A stretch of 64,000 nt of DNA from Stylonectria norvegica (GCA_014621405.1 JAANBC010000094.1:23438-87437), one strand, 5' to 3'; positions 47,643-60,168 are shown, counted from the first letter of the stretch. The notes: generated by a model not told the origin, from the sequence alone. Numbers and translations: made by a program.

Positions 47643-48905
47643 TCAAGCAAGAGCCTTCAGTGCCACCTCAACCTTCTGCTTGCTTCGCTCCTCTCCACCG
47701 GTGAACAGCTCCAGGGCAATGTCCAGTCGGTTTTGGGTGATAGGGTCAGCGGCAATGGCCTTCTGCAGCTCAGCACCCTCGTTCGCGAGGTAGTCGATGT
47801 CAGTGCTCGCCAGCTTTCCGTCCCAGTTCGCGGCGGCGAGAGGGTCGACGGTCGCCAGCTTCCTGAGTCGCTCGGGTGTGGGGAGAGCGCTCTTGTAGTA
47901 GTTGGAGGGCTTGGGAACTCCCTCGCCGGGCTGCTTGCTTCCGTCGTACACGAGCGCGGCGAGCTGGTTGAGCACGGTGTGGGAGATGGTGGCCGAGTGG
48001 CATCCCAACTCACCGGCGGCCATGGCTTCCTTGGCGGAAATGAAACTAAACACCGTGTTAGTCGAGGCTGTCAACGCCAATGGACATGGACTTTTCTTAC
48101 CTAGCGTTCTTCAGCAGAGGCTGCTCCCGGCCAGTCTCCTTGTACAGTCTCCTGTATGTCTCAATGATCTGGACGATTCGGGCGCTCATTGGGTGCTGAG
48201 TGGCAGGGTCTTCGACATCGGGCCACAGTGACAGATCATCGTGTGCTTGGGTCTCTGGAATATCTTCATCAGTAACCTGTCAAGTATCGATCATTCATTG
48301 TTGGGTCTTACCGTTGAAGTACGGGCTGATATACAGCATCCCAGCCTGACTGCAAGCAATAGCCTGAGGCAAGCCGAACAAAGCCGTGCCGAGAGTTGGG
48401 ATACCCTCAGCGCTAAGAATCTTGGCGGCGTTCAAGGCAGGGCCAGTTGAAGGGATCTTGATACAAAACCTGTCGCGGCTGATGCCAGCACGAGCAAACT
48501 CGCTGGCGTACAGGCGGGCGTGGTCGAGAGTGAACTTGGTGTCGTATGCCTTGGAAGGAAGGGTCTGGAGGAGAACTCTTCCGGAAATGTTGTCGATGTT
48601 CTTCTTGCACATGAGCACCGCCATGCGGGTGTAGATGGCGAGCCATCCCTCGTTCTTCAACTCCTTGGTTGTCTGGGCGAGAAGGTCGGCGTTGGAGGCG
48701 TCACCGAGCTGGATATCAACCCACAACTGGTTGCTGGTCTGATCGTGAGGGCGAATCGGCATGTTGGCAACATACTCGGGATCCATCCAGTCGACGTCGA
48801 CGTTGACTGACCCTGTCAGTGCATGCTCACGAAATCCTCAAGTCTAGGTTGCTTACTCTGCTCCTCGAGCTTCTCGAGCCATGTTGGTGCGCCGGCGCTG
48901 CCCAT
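47643..48905 (-). CDS. Transaldolase-family protein
   Basis: Exons 48905-48857, 48806-48312, 48254-48101 and 48045-47643 encode 366 aa; all four join in frame. Seen motifs are QLWVDIQLGDASNADLL near the N-terminus, the Schiff-base lysine in FCIKIPSTGPAL, and GTALFGLPQAIACSQAG, which ends in the late strands of the TIM barrel, followed by SPYFNE. This fits the transaldolase/fructose-6-phosphate aldolase fold. It could be a paralogue of the pentose-phosphate enzyme rather than the main one, since the sequence is divergent from the canonical form as I remember it. It is divergent from a sugar-transporter gene, suggesting shared control in carbohydrate use. Confidence 0.85.
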
Positions 48906-48972
48906 ATTGCCGGTTATTTATTTCGATTTCGTACGGTTCGAGATGTTTTCGGGAAGGAGAAGGAAAGCAAAG

Positions 48973-49034
48973 AGTCGGTCTTTGCTTATGAGTTCGAGGT
49001 TGTAGTCGGTCTTGCTTGTGAGTTCGAGGTGTGT
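48973..49034. repeat. Two-copy imperfect 31-bp tandem repeat
   Basis: Two adjacent units begin AGTCGGTCT and contain GAGTTCGAGGT, differing at a few positions. They lie about 70-130 bp upstream of the transaldolase start codon, probably in its promoter or 5' leader. Confidence 0.55.
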
Positions 49035-49352
49035 AGTGGGATCTTGCTGTATCTCAACTTAGGAGACCGTTTCCTTTGATATATATATGAAAGTCAAATT
49101 TCAAGAATACCAACTCCACTATGTATAAAGAATGGAGATGGAGGGGTTCACTAAAGCTGTCGTTGTGATACCCTCATCCACACACCAGCTCCTACGCTCC
49201 AGTTGCAGAGCCGCCACGAGTGTGTGGGGGCACAATCACTCTCATTTACGCGGCTCTCCCAAAATTGACTTCCAATCTCGGAGTTTCAGTGACGATCTAC
49301 TAGAGAAACAACCCGCAGTTTTGTGCTACCTGCGTGTGTACAACTGCCTCGA

Positions 49353-49788
49353 CCTGCGCAGGTCGCTCCACACCCCGCGTTTCCATCTTAGTGCAACGAG
49401 AGAACGCTATCAATGTGATGGAATAGCCCCACTGGAACACGCAGGTCGTCGTTGCAACAGCACGGCAGGACGATAGTTCTTTGGCTCGTGAGAAGAACTC
49501 CAACTCCGGCATGCTCGTTATTGGCCGTTGCTTCAGCTTCCCCATGTTTCCCCCAGGATCCGATACAACCTTGCTGCGGCAAAGAGCCCATGGAAATGAC
49601 TCGGATATGCCGGTACATACTGGACACACGCAGGGCATCTCACGACTCATGTTACACGTTGGAGACACGAGTCGGAGAAAACGACGTCATCTGCTCTCAC
49701 ACCTGACAGTTCGACCTGCACAGGCCCATGGCGTTTTACCTGTACAGGCAACGGTCGCCTGTGCAGGTAAGCAAACGTCCTGTACAGG
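49353..49788. repeat. Five CCTG-NN-CAGG palindromic decamers
   Basis: Copies lie at 49353-49362 (inside the 16-bp perfect palindrome CGACCTGCGCAGGTCG), 49715-49724, 49739-49748, 49758-49767 and 49779-49788. The last four are spaced 24, 19 and 21 bp start to start, close to two helical turns. Two copies are perfect palindromes CCTGTACAGG. Such phased palindromes look like operator sites for a dimeric regulator; this is inference. Confidence 0.6.
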
Positions 49789-50293
49789 ACGTGCCGGCCG
49801 TGGCTCGGGCCAGCTTCCGTAGCTGGGATCATGGGTTTGAGAGCTGACTCGGAGGAGTTTAGCACGAAACCTAAGGCCGTGTTGGAGATAGCTTGGCCGC
49901 TACTAAACCGATGTCGGTGGAGGGGGAGACTTGGCAAGTTGGCTGTGCTGAGCTTCAGTCGAGAGGTACCGGAATAGTTCGTAGTTACGAAGAGACAAAC
50001 TGGTCACTTTAGTTGCCGAAGCCTGAGTTCCATGATGGCGAAATCTTGGCTTTGAGGTACTTGGAGTCGGTCAAGTATAGGAAATAGGAATGCACACTTG
50101 GCTGGTCTATCAAATCTATTCACGTAACCGTTGGCCCACTGGGATCCAAACACCTCGACTTCTCTCATGGATTGCAGCAAAAACATAGCCAAAACAACTC
50201 ATATCCTCCAGCACATGACCCATTACCTCGGTGAAGGGCTTGAAGGCGCATGGATAAGTAAACGCTCCGTAATTTCGGTGGACAGCACATGTA

Positions 50294-50347
50294 CCCCAGG
50301 TTCCAGGAATCCGAACTAAGCTCGTTCCCCGTGGGGATTAACCGGGG
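50294..50347. promoter_or_regulatory. Cluster of three CreA/Mig1-type sites
   Basis: CTGGGG (minus strand, 50299-50294), GTGGGG (50331-50336) and CCGGGG (50342-50347) all fit the SYGGRG consensus of the carbon catabolite repressor CreA. They lie about 185-235 bp upstream of the sugar-transporter start codon, a sensible place for glucose repression. Confidence 0.45.
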
Positions 50348-50530
50348 GAGCCAACAAGCCGGGCTAACGGTACCGAGCTAGTGGCAGGGTGGGAGGTTGG
50401 AACAAACAGCCCGGACGAGGAGATATATGAACAATGTGAAGCCCGCCTTGCCTCACGACTACTTCTCATTATCCAAAACATTCTTCATCTCTAGTACTTG
50501 GTTCTTGCACAGCTACAGACACGCTTCATC

Positions 50531-52703
50531 ATGGCTTCTCCGGATCTTCGCGATGATATCAAGAGAGACGACGATATCAAGAGAGACATCTACGATCATG
50601 TCGAGAACACAAGCCCTGACCATGTCAGCAACATAAATGTCAAGTGAGTCTTATCACGAAGCAACCTCTGACACCAATTTTTACTAACTCAGGTCTCAGG
50701 ATCTGGAATCCTCTGAGAGGAATCTCCAAAGACAACCTTAGGGCCCAAGTCTCTGGCTTCTGCCAGGAATACGGGTTCCAGGACAAGGAAGACATCTTCT
50801 TCCGCGGAGCCCTCGCAGCTCAGAACCCCACAGAGTACGACGAGATTGCCGAGCTTACGGACGACGACAAGTACCATCTCAAGCGAGAAGTGACACACAG
50901 GTGGCATCTTCCCAAGGCACTTTACTTCAGCATTGCAATCTGCTCCTTGGGCTCTGCAATCCAGGGCTGGGACAACACGGGTGCCAACGGCGCCAACCTG
51001 TCGTTCCCTCAGGAGTTTGGCATTGAACACCGGCCGTGGCTCATTGGAGTTATCAACGCCGGCCCGACCTTGTTTGGTTTGCTCAGTGCCTGGGCGGCTG
51101 ATCCCATCAACAACATCTTGGGACGTCGTGGAACAATCTTCGGTACCGGGCTGTTCTGTATCTTCCCAGTTCTGGCGCAAGCTTTCACTCACAACTGGTG
51201 GAGTTTGCTCATCTGCCGTCTTTTCATGGGCCTTGGTATGGGTATCAAAATCTCCACCATCCCCGTCTTCTCCGCTGAAGTGGCGCCGGCTTCGATCCGT
51301 GGTGGTCTTGTGACGAGTTTCCAGATGTGGGTGTCTTTTGGCATGTTCATCGGATACTGCTGCAATCTCATCTTCTACCGCGTGGGAAAGCTGGCGTGGC
51401 GATTCCAGCTTGGAGCTGCTTTCGCCCCGGCCATCCCGGTTGTTATCTTCATTTGGTTTTGCCCAGGTAAGAAAATTCAATTTCATACACGCCGTTCTCA
51501 GAAGGCAATAAACTGACTACTTGTGTCCAGAATCGCCTCGCTGGTTGATGAAGAAGAGCCGCTACGTTGACTCCTTCAAATCGTTCTGCCGACTTCGTAA
51601 CACCGAGATGCAAGCCGCGAGAGATCTATACTACGCACATTGCCAGGTAATGGAGGAGAATGACGCCTTTGGTGGTGTGAGCTTTGGACGCAAAATGCTG
51701 GACTTGTTTACCATTCCTCGTCTTCGACGTGCATCAGTGGCAAGCGCCTGGATCGTTATCAGCCAGCAACTCTCAGGTAAGATACTCCTCCGATTATGAA
51801 TGCAACTAGACATACTAACGAGAGGTTTACAGGAATCAACATGTTCGTCTGCTTTTCCCAAGTATTACCCCTATCTTCGAGCTAACATGATTTCAGTATG
51901 GCATTTTACAGCTCTACCATCTTTGCCGAGGCCGGATATTCGACCTTGAACTGTCTCCTAGCTTCTCTGGGCTTTGGACTCATTCTCTTCGTCTTTGCCT
52001 TCCCAGCTGTCTATACCATGGATACCTTCGGCCGTCGAAACCTACTCCTCCTGACTTTCCCCAACATGGCATGGTGTCTGCTGGCTGCTGGACTCTGCTT
52101 CCTCCTACCGACCGAATCCAGTGCCCGCGTTCCGCTGATTGCCTTTTTCATTTATCTATTCACTGCCTTTTACGGACCTGGTAAGTTGACTTTTTCTCCT
52201 GGACTAATGTCTACAAGAGGCTAACACACATTCTAGGAATTGGGCCTTTGCCGTCCATCTACTTCTCCGAGGCTTTCCCCTTGACACATCGAGATATTGG
52301 CGCCGGCTTCACCATCTGCGTGAATAACTCCGTTGGAAGTGCCCTTGGTCTTACTTTCCCATCTCTGCTTTCCAACCTTGGTGCCACCGGAGCCTTTGGC
52401 CTTTACGCCGGGTTGAACATGCTGGCATTCATCGTTATTTTCTTTATCGTCCCGGAGACTAAGTAAGTCCCCTAAGAAACTCTTGGAAGGCTTTACAATT
52501 TCAAAGGCTAATTAGTGGCTATCAGGAAACGAACCCTCGAGGAGCTTGACTATATCTTTGCTGTTTCCACCCGTCGCCATATCTCTTACCAGGTTGGCAC
52601 TTGGCTGCCATGGTTTATCAAGAAGTACGTGCTCTTCCAGCGAAGTGCGAAGCTTCAGCCTCTGTACAAGCTGGATGGAGGTAACGACGGCGGATCTCTA
52701 TGA
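50531..52703 (+). CDS. MFS sugar transporter with a 10-nt micro-exon
   Basis: Seven exons, 50531-50643, 50700-51466, 51531-51776, 51833-51842, 51897-52180, 52237-52462 and 52526-52703, give 607 aa in one continuous frame. Family motifs seen are LGRRGTIFG after the second helix, PESPRWL at the end of helix 6, QQLSGINIMAFYSSTIF in helix 7 and VPETK at the end of helix 12. The 10-nt exon 4 (GAATCAACAT), flanked downstream by an unusual GTTCGT donor, is required to recreate SGINIMAFYSS. The extended N-terminus holds a DDIKRD repeat. It probably imports a sugar or sugar derivative by proton symport. CreA-like sites upstream suggest glucose repression. Confidence 0.9.
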
Positions 52704-55700
52704 TCGGGTGGATGAACAAATTGATCTTCGGAGTCTGGCTGCATGTTATGTAGCCGGAATCAATAACTTCACTCAAGAGGAGGAATGAGATGAGATTGGA
52801 ATGATAGGATAGCGTATATATTTTGAAAGCGATCACATTAGGAACGACTCTATTGCTTCACATTCGTATCGCTGCTGTAGCCCATTCCGCAGACTTTACC
52901 CCTGAGTTCTGACCAAGTGGTAATTTATTCTTTTTCATATATTGACCGATTGCCAGACTCCGATAAAGAAACAAGTTGCTAGTGTAATTCGCCGTAAAAC
53001 CAATACCATTCGAAGTCATATTAGTTAACTTCTGCACAATGTGTAGAAAAGATTTCATCTACTCGCAATAGTCTTAGAGTGGATAGCCCAATAGGCTCTC
53101 AGCAGTACCTATCAACTTCAAAGTCACAAATCATGCAAAGTCATATTTGAGTTTGAAATGAGTGACAATCTTGTTGTCAAGTCTAGTAAGATAATAGAAT
53201 AACACAAATGAGCACAAGATCCTTTTAAACCCTACTATTTTAACCGAATCATAAGATTTTAAGGCTTCCATCTCGTTATAGGATTGCTTCTCATCAAAGC
53301 CCACTTCTTCTGTGCTGTCCCAAAGTCTCCTGAGGTCTCTGTTAGCCTGCACGTCGCGTTCTTTAGGCTCAATGGACCTATGATATGACTAGAGAAGTAC
53401 ACTAGATTAGTGTGTTACTTTGTTTTGCACCATTCTCGTCGACTAATCTGAAAGTGGTCTAACATAGATCTTGTTCGTGATGCCTTGAAATCCTCAAGCC
53501 ACGAAAGATTGACTACATTATACCAGTACTACGTTCGTTCAGTTTTACTGCTGCTTCGAGAGAATACATTGCCTATGAGTAAGCCGCGCAGTCGTGTGAC
53601 TACTCGACTACTAAGGATAAGATACTAATGCAACGACATTGTGATCCGAGACTGGCAGGCGACGGTTTAAGCACCCTAAGCATATCCAAGTATCTGTAAC
53701 TCGGGTGGAATATCACAGGAACGACCAGATAAACTGCTGAGACTACGTGTTCAACCCTAGCAAGACAAAGCGCTTAAAACCCGTGTCAATTCTGGGTGTC
53801 TCCTGTGATCCACCCTACATGTACAGGGTACAGCCACACAGTAGTACTGGCCACATCTAGATCGTCAGTAGGTGTTCTCGTTCCAGATCACCTGGTCACT
53901 GTTATTCGAGGTGTCTTATACTGTCACTGGCATGCTACCCAAAGCGCACATATTTGTTTGGCCTCCATACCTACTGGACACGATGCAGCTCTATTTCCAG
54001 CCAGAAACTGTCACATAGGACTCAAACTGCTGCTTTTCAGATGTGGAAAGTAATAAAGTGATTATTGTATCTAATCTGTAACTAGGAGCAACGACTTCGA
54101 ATTCGCCGAGCCCCTGTCCTACGACAAGCTTCGACCAATTGCGGCTTAAACCATGGCGCCGCTTGGCAATACCTGCACTCGGGAAAAGAGTTCCGATCAT
54201 AAATACGACGCGGGACCCGGCTTCGTGATTAGTGGCATTTTCCTTCTCATTATTGGGCTGGATCTGTCACCTCAATCTGCCTTTTTCCCAGAAAGGTAAT
54301 GGGCTTCAGATGTTCGGAAGTCAAGGGTGACAGGACGGCATAAACTGATCTACAGCGTACTCAAATCCATGCTGTTAGCAATGAGTAGTGATGAAACCTG
54401 GTATATTAAACAAGTAACAATGTGATCCGAAATGCTTGCTGCGCACCAAGTACGTGAGCGTTTGGGTCGGGGTTTTTTTCAGGGGCTACACCAAAAAGGT
54501 CGGCAGCAACCAGAGCATGGAACCACGGTGGTTTCCTACTTAAATATTGAAACCCTCCTTATATGACCGATTCTCAGAACATCCCCACTCGAGTGTTGTT
54601 GACATGGTAGGCCTACGCTAGATATGAACTTGAGATAAATGGTAGCCTATTAGACGACAAGAGAAGGAACACTCCAGGTTTGCAAAGTAGCCCGTGTCGT
54701 TGGCGATACAAGTGTCCTTATAAGGGGAATAGGAGTGCAATGTGGCTCTAGAAAATGACGTCTGTACTCGTCTTGTCGGTCTGGCTCTAGTTGTCGTTGT
54801 CGTACGAATCATCGACGATGTAGCACTGAGGCCAGCCAGATAATCAAAGAAGACATTCCAGTTAGTTTCATATGACTTCCTGGAGACAAATTACGGTTTG
54901 ATGGCGATGATAACATTTGTATGGGCCAGATTGTTGGATAACCCCTTCTTCTCGTATCGCGGGCCCCGAGGCCAGCCCTTCAATACACCGCATTGCTTCA
55001 TAGTTGCCGGTAACAGAACACCCAAGATTGAACCCGAGTTACGCATTTACGTGTGTGTCTTATGGCGGGTGGCAGAAAGCGTGATGTTTCCCCTATCCAA
55101 CTTCGAAGCAGATGATTAGGCAGATTCGCAGACCATGTACGAGACTCCGATCGAGGAGAAAAACGGTGGCGGTACGATTTGGAAGCTCTGACTGTAAGAG
55201 GTTGCTAGAGGTTTATACCATCTGGTCTAGACCTGTGTAAGAGTCGAACTGGCTAGTTGATGTAGTGCTAATACGTTTTCTCGGTGGCAAAAAGAAGCAC
55301 AAACGGGAAGCACGTTGGCTTAGGGAGGTCATGTGGGAGTCAGAAAGAGGTAGCTTGGGCCTTGATGAATCAGAGGGGAGATATTCGATGTTCTAGATGG
55401 TCATGTGCCTCGGGAAGAGGTAGTTCCTGTGATGGAATCATGTCATGTAGAACGAAAAAGGGGAAAGCAAAGGTCCAGACTGTCCTTGGCAGGGGCTGTC
55501 TTTGTCCGAGACTTAGATAGCTGGCATCGATCTGTCTTAGCAACGATCCAGCTGCCCGGTTTTATCTCCCAAGCCATCCATGGACAAGCAATTCCAACAG
55601 ACTACTTTGTCAGTCTAGTATCTTATGCCTTTCACCAGGTTGACACGATGCTTCCCTGTACCCTGCACTCGGACTCGACTTCACTACAACGGACTGAAAG

Positions 55701-57059
55701 GACCGAGCATCAAGTTAGAGCGAGCAAGCTGAAGAACTTCACCAAGCTTGCCCCCCCGCTTAGAATATTCCGTGTCTCCAACGGCTACAGTGGCAATCAA
55801 CGCGCAAAGGGCAGTCCACAATGAGGCCACTATCTCCACCAACACGGCCCCATCACGCACCAAGTTTCGAGGGGAAGCTGGTGAGGAGACAGATCTAGCC
55901 GCGGGTGAAATTAAAGTTGAGCTTGTCACCCGCGTCAATTGCCCTTGTCATCAGGTGGACCCATGTACCCCGGATTCCCTGCGAAGATCGTCTCGTAACC
56001 TGAGGCTCATGGTGTCCCCATGTCAAGAGATGGTGTGAAGTTGAATCAGATACCCGCATACGGACACTGCCACGTGAATAGCCAAGAGCTTTGGCACAGC
56101 CTTGGTGAATCATTGCTGGTCGAGACCCTTGCGTACAGACATGCTCTTATCCATGTCTGGAACGCCTCTTGGCCCTGAGCGGGTTAGCATCATGGAAAAC
56201 CTGTGCCGCATCTCCAAGGGGTTGCATGTCTGCCGGCAGCTAAATGATGATCCCCGCAGTCTCGGGCTCTACCAACCGTTCATGAGAGCGTTGAAGTTTG
56301 GGGTAGCATTGGAACATAGATCGGGTTCCCATTATACTGGCGCTTCAATATGCGGCCGTTGGAATCAAGCTGTATGCTTGGGATAGTTACTTTATTAAAG
56401 GAACTCAATCTATACCGGTCTTCCAATTGAGCTCATGTGTTATCACGCCACCCGGCGCCTCCGATGTCTCTCTAAATTTCTCCACGTTCCTACTACTTCA
56501 GACACAGTAACAACGCTTCAAGCAGGAACCCATTCAGATCTCTCGGAGTCTCGGAGTGGCAAGTCAACTAACATTCCTCCATGGTCCTTCTGCGGTCTCC
56601 AAGCCATGCCTAGCAAAAACTCAGCAAAAGCACGGAGTCCACTTCCCTTTCCCCAGATCACAGGCCAAGCTAGTGGTTTTGCGTTTCCCCGTGGGGAACA
56701 GCAGCGGAACACCTCCGGAAAACCTCTCCCGCCCAGTGTCCGCGCTACTCTCGACTCCAATCGCAACGACCGGCCATGACCTCGATTGACAGCCTACCCG
56801 CTAGTGCTACTAGCTGTCACGGAGCTTCCCCAAGGCTTGCGGATCAGCTGGACCGAAGTATGGGGTTGGCCCAGCTTGCCGGAAAGCTGAGACACGGCGT
56901 CTATGTCCGCGGCATGTATGAACATGGTATAAAGCTCCAGGAGCAGCTCGCCTTGGATTGCAGCCATTCCTTGGTCTCTGTTCTCCACAGCAGCTCCGCC
57001 TTGCTTTCAAAGACTACGCGACACCAGAAAGCAAAGCTCGAGGGCCAAAAGCTTGCGCA
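52704..57059. other. Gene-empty stretch of about 4.3 kb
   Basis: No gene is supported on either strand. A 139-codon frame at 55405-55824 has no motif. The right end should contain the promoter and leader of the efflux pump gene. No repeats or terminal inverted repeats were noticed. Confidence 0.5.
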
Positions 57060-58934
57060 ATGCACGATTCACGGGACAATGCGTCTCAGCTTAGCGAGAA
57101 GCACGGTGTCGAACACTCGGAAAAGGACCCTCGCCACGACGCTCACCACAACGATGCCTTGCACCACGAGCACCATGCCTCGGATGATGAGAACATCTTC
57201 GAGGTCGAACAGGACGAGTTGCCTCCTGGATACTTCAAGAGCGCATTCTTCATCGGAACCATGACGGGAATTGGCCTAGGCCTCATGGCTGGTGTTGCCG
57301 GATTTGCCTACGCCGCGCCTATCTTGGGTGTCATAAACGCTGATATCGGTCCGGTAAGTCACGTCAAGCGCCGTTGAAGCTACCAAACATTCAGAAACTA
57401 ACGTCTTGTCTTCCTCTAGGATGCCAACGTGATCTGGGTGGCTTTGACTTACACACTTACCTCGGCCGTTACACTCACAATTATCGGACGCGTTACGGAC
57501 ATCTTCGGCCGGCGGTGGGTCTTTGTCGGCGGAGCGGCTCTCGGGGTCATCGGGTCCATCATCTGTGCGACGGCGCAGAGCATCAACGCCATGATCGGCG
57601 GTATGACCATCGTCGGAATCGCAGCAGCAACACAACTCTCATACTACTACGTCATGGGCGAGCTGGTGCCGATGAAGTATCGACTGGCCGGCAATGCTTT
57701 CTGCTACACCTTTACGATTCCCGGGTCCGGCCTCGCGCCCGTCGTTGCGCATACCTTTATCAAGGACCATCCCAGCGTCGGCTGGAGAGGCTGCTACTAC
57801 GTCCTCATTGGCGTCAACACCCTGAGCTTCCTCTGTTGGTTCTTCTTCTACCACCCGCCGACGTTCCGAATGAAGCACGGTGAGAACGCGAGTGTCCTTC
57901 AATATGTCAAGGACTTCGACTATGTCGGCACCGCGCTGTACACTGGTGGGCTTCTGGTATTCATCATGGGCTTGAACTGGGGCGGCTCGGTCTACGCTTG
58001 GAAATCTGGTCATGTTATCGGGACCATCGTGGCAGGCCTTGTTGGCCTCATTCTGTTCTTCCTTTGGGAGACGTTTGCGAAACTCAAGGAACCACTCGTG
58101 CCCGTGCACTTGTTCAAGAACCGAGGATGGCTGGCCAGCACGATTCTCTCCGGACTGGGCGCCAGCGTGTACTATGCTCTGGCTATCGTGTGGCCATCCA
58201 TGGTCGCGGTCCTCTATGATGATGGCGACGAGATCAAGGCGGCTTGGTATGCGTCGTTTGTCGGTCTTTTCATCATCATCGGTGAGATCGTCGGTGGCGT
58301 CGCGGCCAAGTCCATTGGCAAACTCAAGTGGCAGTGCGTTGTCATGGTTGCGCTCAGCACCATCTGCTTCGGCTGCATCGCGACGGCAACACCAGACACC
58401 AAGGCACGAGCGAGCGCCCTGGTCGCGCTGGGAACCTTCTTCATCGGCTGGGCCGAGTCGCTTGCCATCACCATTGTCACCATCTCCGCCTGGGACCAGT
58501 CCAAGCTGGGATCTGCCTCTGGTACCGCAGGATCGATCCGGTTCTTCATCTCGTCCATCGCAGCGACCATTTACAGTGTCGTCCTCACCAATCGCGTTAC
58601 CAAGACCGTCTCGACCCAGGTGCCCAAGGCCCTCATCGGCGCCGGCCTGCCGGCCGACAGCGTGCCCAGCTTCTTGGCGGGCTTGACCACTGGAACCGGC
58701 TTTGACAAGGTTCCGGGCATCTCCAGCAACATCATTGCCGTTGGCGTCAGGGCATATAAGAATGCGAATGCTGACGCCTACCACACTGTGTTCCTCGTCA
58801 GCATTGCCTTTTCGGGTATTGCCTTGATCGCCGCGTGTTTGCTGCCTAATGTCGATGCATTGCTGACGGGCAAGGTCGCGTCAACATTGCACAAGGGGCG
58901 AAAGAACGAGAAGATTGTTGGAGCCGAAGTTTGA
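57060..58934 (+). CDS. TRI12-type MFS efflux transporter with His-rich N-terminus
   Basis: Exons 57060-57353 and 57420-58934 encode 602 aa; the intron (GTAAGT...CTCTAG) is phase 0 and joins IGP to DANVIWV. About 14 hydrophobic segments fit the drug:H+ antiporter-2-like layout of the fungal trichothecene efflux pump (TRI12) and siderophore transporter families. GRVTDIFGRRWVF is the motif A loop, with WRGCYYV and YYALAIVWPSMV further on. The cytoplasmic N-terminus (residues 10-40) holds nine histidines, which could bind metal. The family likeness shows export or siderophore-type transport, not the substrate. It lies too far from the pyridone cluster to be assigned to it. Confidence 0.88.
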
Positions 58935-59697
58935 AGCAGTGAGAAAGAATGTATGCAGTATGCTGTGGAGCGCATCCACTACGAGACGCGGTTTGATCCA
59001 ATACCTTAATTTAATCCAAGTTCCAGAAGACGAACACAAGATACCCTCACAATTGATATTCCCATAAACTCATCGCTGCGTAATCTGTCTTTGAAACTGC
59101 AACCCTATGACTTCGAAAGTGCAACCATGTGACTTCATTGTTGAGGGGACTTTGGTCTGGAAGCTCCCTCGTTTTGACGCTTGCACAAAATTGGCATGTG
59201 ACTTTTCAACCCCTCCTTAACTTCGATATTGCTTCAAGCCGGAGGTTTAAGGCTGAGGTCTGAAGGGTGAAGGCTCACGTCAGCGCCGCAAACATTGGAT
59301 GAAGGCGTTAGTTTTGGCGAGCAGTGATCTATCATTGGGTGCGAGCGATTACGAATTTGACACAAAAAAGCAAGGTCTACCGCGATCTACACTTTATCTG
59401 GTCGGAAACCGCAACTTGTAGATCCCGCGATTTGCTCGGCTCGAATCGGCTCGAATCGCTGAACGAGTACAGCCATCAGCGCTGTTGGTCGCTTGACAGC
59501 AAGAGAGCAACTAAGGATATTAGGACAAACAATTGGAGACGTGCATGTTCAGAAAACCTATAAAGAGAGGCGTCGGGGCGACGGCTTAAGGACAAACTTG
59601 CATTCAACTTCAAGCATCTATCACTTACTATCCATAACGAATATCACAACTCGGAACATCTAAACTCAGCCCTTCGTTCGCCACCCACTTCGTCAAT
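58935..59697. promoter_or_regulatory. Intergenic with promoter of the NTF2-like gene
   Basis: About 760 bp without a gene. A TATAAA lies at 59559-59564, and a 10-bp unit CGGCTCGAAT is repeated in tandem at 59437-59456. Confidence 0.5.
59559..59564 (+). promoter_or_regulatory. TATA box of the NTF2-like gene
   Basis: TATAAA about 135 bp upstream of the start codon at 59698. Confidence 0.45.
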
Positions 59698-60168
59698 ATG
59701 GCTTCAGCCGCGTCTCCTGAGTTCACGGCATCCACATTTGACAACCTCCACACCAAACTAGAAAAATGGTTTGACGCAACCGCCAAACTACGCCCCGACT
59801 CACCTCAAGCGCTCTGGGACGACTTCGCCTCTTACCTGAGCCCCGACTGCGAGCTGTATCTCAGCGGCGTGACTGGCGCGCCATCTCGAGGCCCGGCTGA
59901 GGCTATCGCAGCGTTTCGAAAGACCGTCACCTTCTGGGAGATGAAAGAACAGCGCGTTCTGTCGAGAGGCATCGATCTTTCGGGGAGGGTGCTCACGGTT
60001 GAGATGAATAACAGGCTGGCGATTCTGGGGGAAGAGATGGACTTTCCGGAAGTGGCAGTCGTCACGTTTAACGACAAGTCGCAGATTATCAAGCATAAAC
60101 TGTATTGCGATCCGTCGCCGGTTATGGCGGTTTTCAAGAAGAATCAAGAAAAGGCACAGGAAGCTTAG
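59698..60168 (+). CDS. SnoaL/NTF2-like small protein
   Basis: A single exon encodes 156 aa. The pattern of an N-terminal helix (FDNLHTKLEKWFDATAK), a WDDFASYLSPDCELYL stretch and a long C-terminal sheet region is that of NTF2-like cone folds, as in SnoaL-type proteins. No signal peptide is visible. Members can be enzymes or binding proteins; catalytic residues cannot be assigned. A TATA box about 135 bp upstream and a ATG in good context support expression. Confidence 0.75.
   Translation: MASAASPEFTASTFDNLHTKLEKWFDATAKLRPDSPQALWDDFASYLSPDCELYLSGVTGAPSRGPAEAIAAFRKTVTFWEMKEQRVLSRGIDLSGRVLTVEMNNRLAILGEEMDFPEVAVVTFNDKSQIIKHKLYCDPSPVMAVFKKNQEKAQEA

Larger units (their letters stand above)
48906..50530. 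promoter_or_regulatory. Shared region of transaldolase and sugar-transporter genes
   Basis: This 1.6-kb divergent gap has no supported gene. It contains a 31-bp imperfect tandem repeat just upstream of the transaldolase start (48973-49034), five CCTG-NN-CAGG palindromes (49353-49788) and three CreA-like sites (50294-50347). Confidence 0.6.

Noticed and set aside
50689..51486. 265-codon minus-strand frame opposite the sugar transporter
   Set aside because: Antisense shadow of a transporter exon; hydrophilic low-complexity translation.
57639..58784. Long minus-strand open frame (381 codons) opposite the TRI12-type pump
   Set aside because: It mirrors the codon pattern of the real gene, is Asp/Arg-rich without domains, and has no promoter or splice support.
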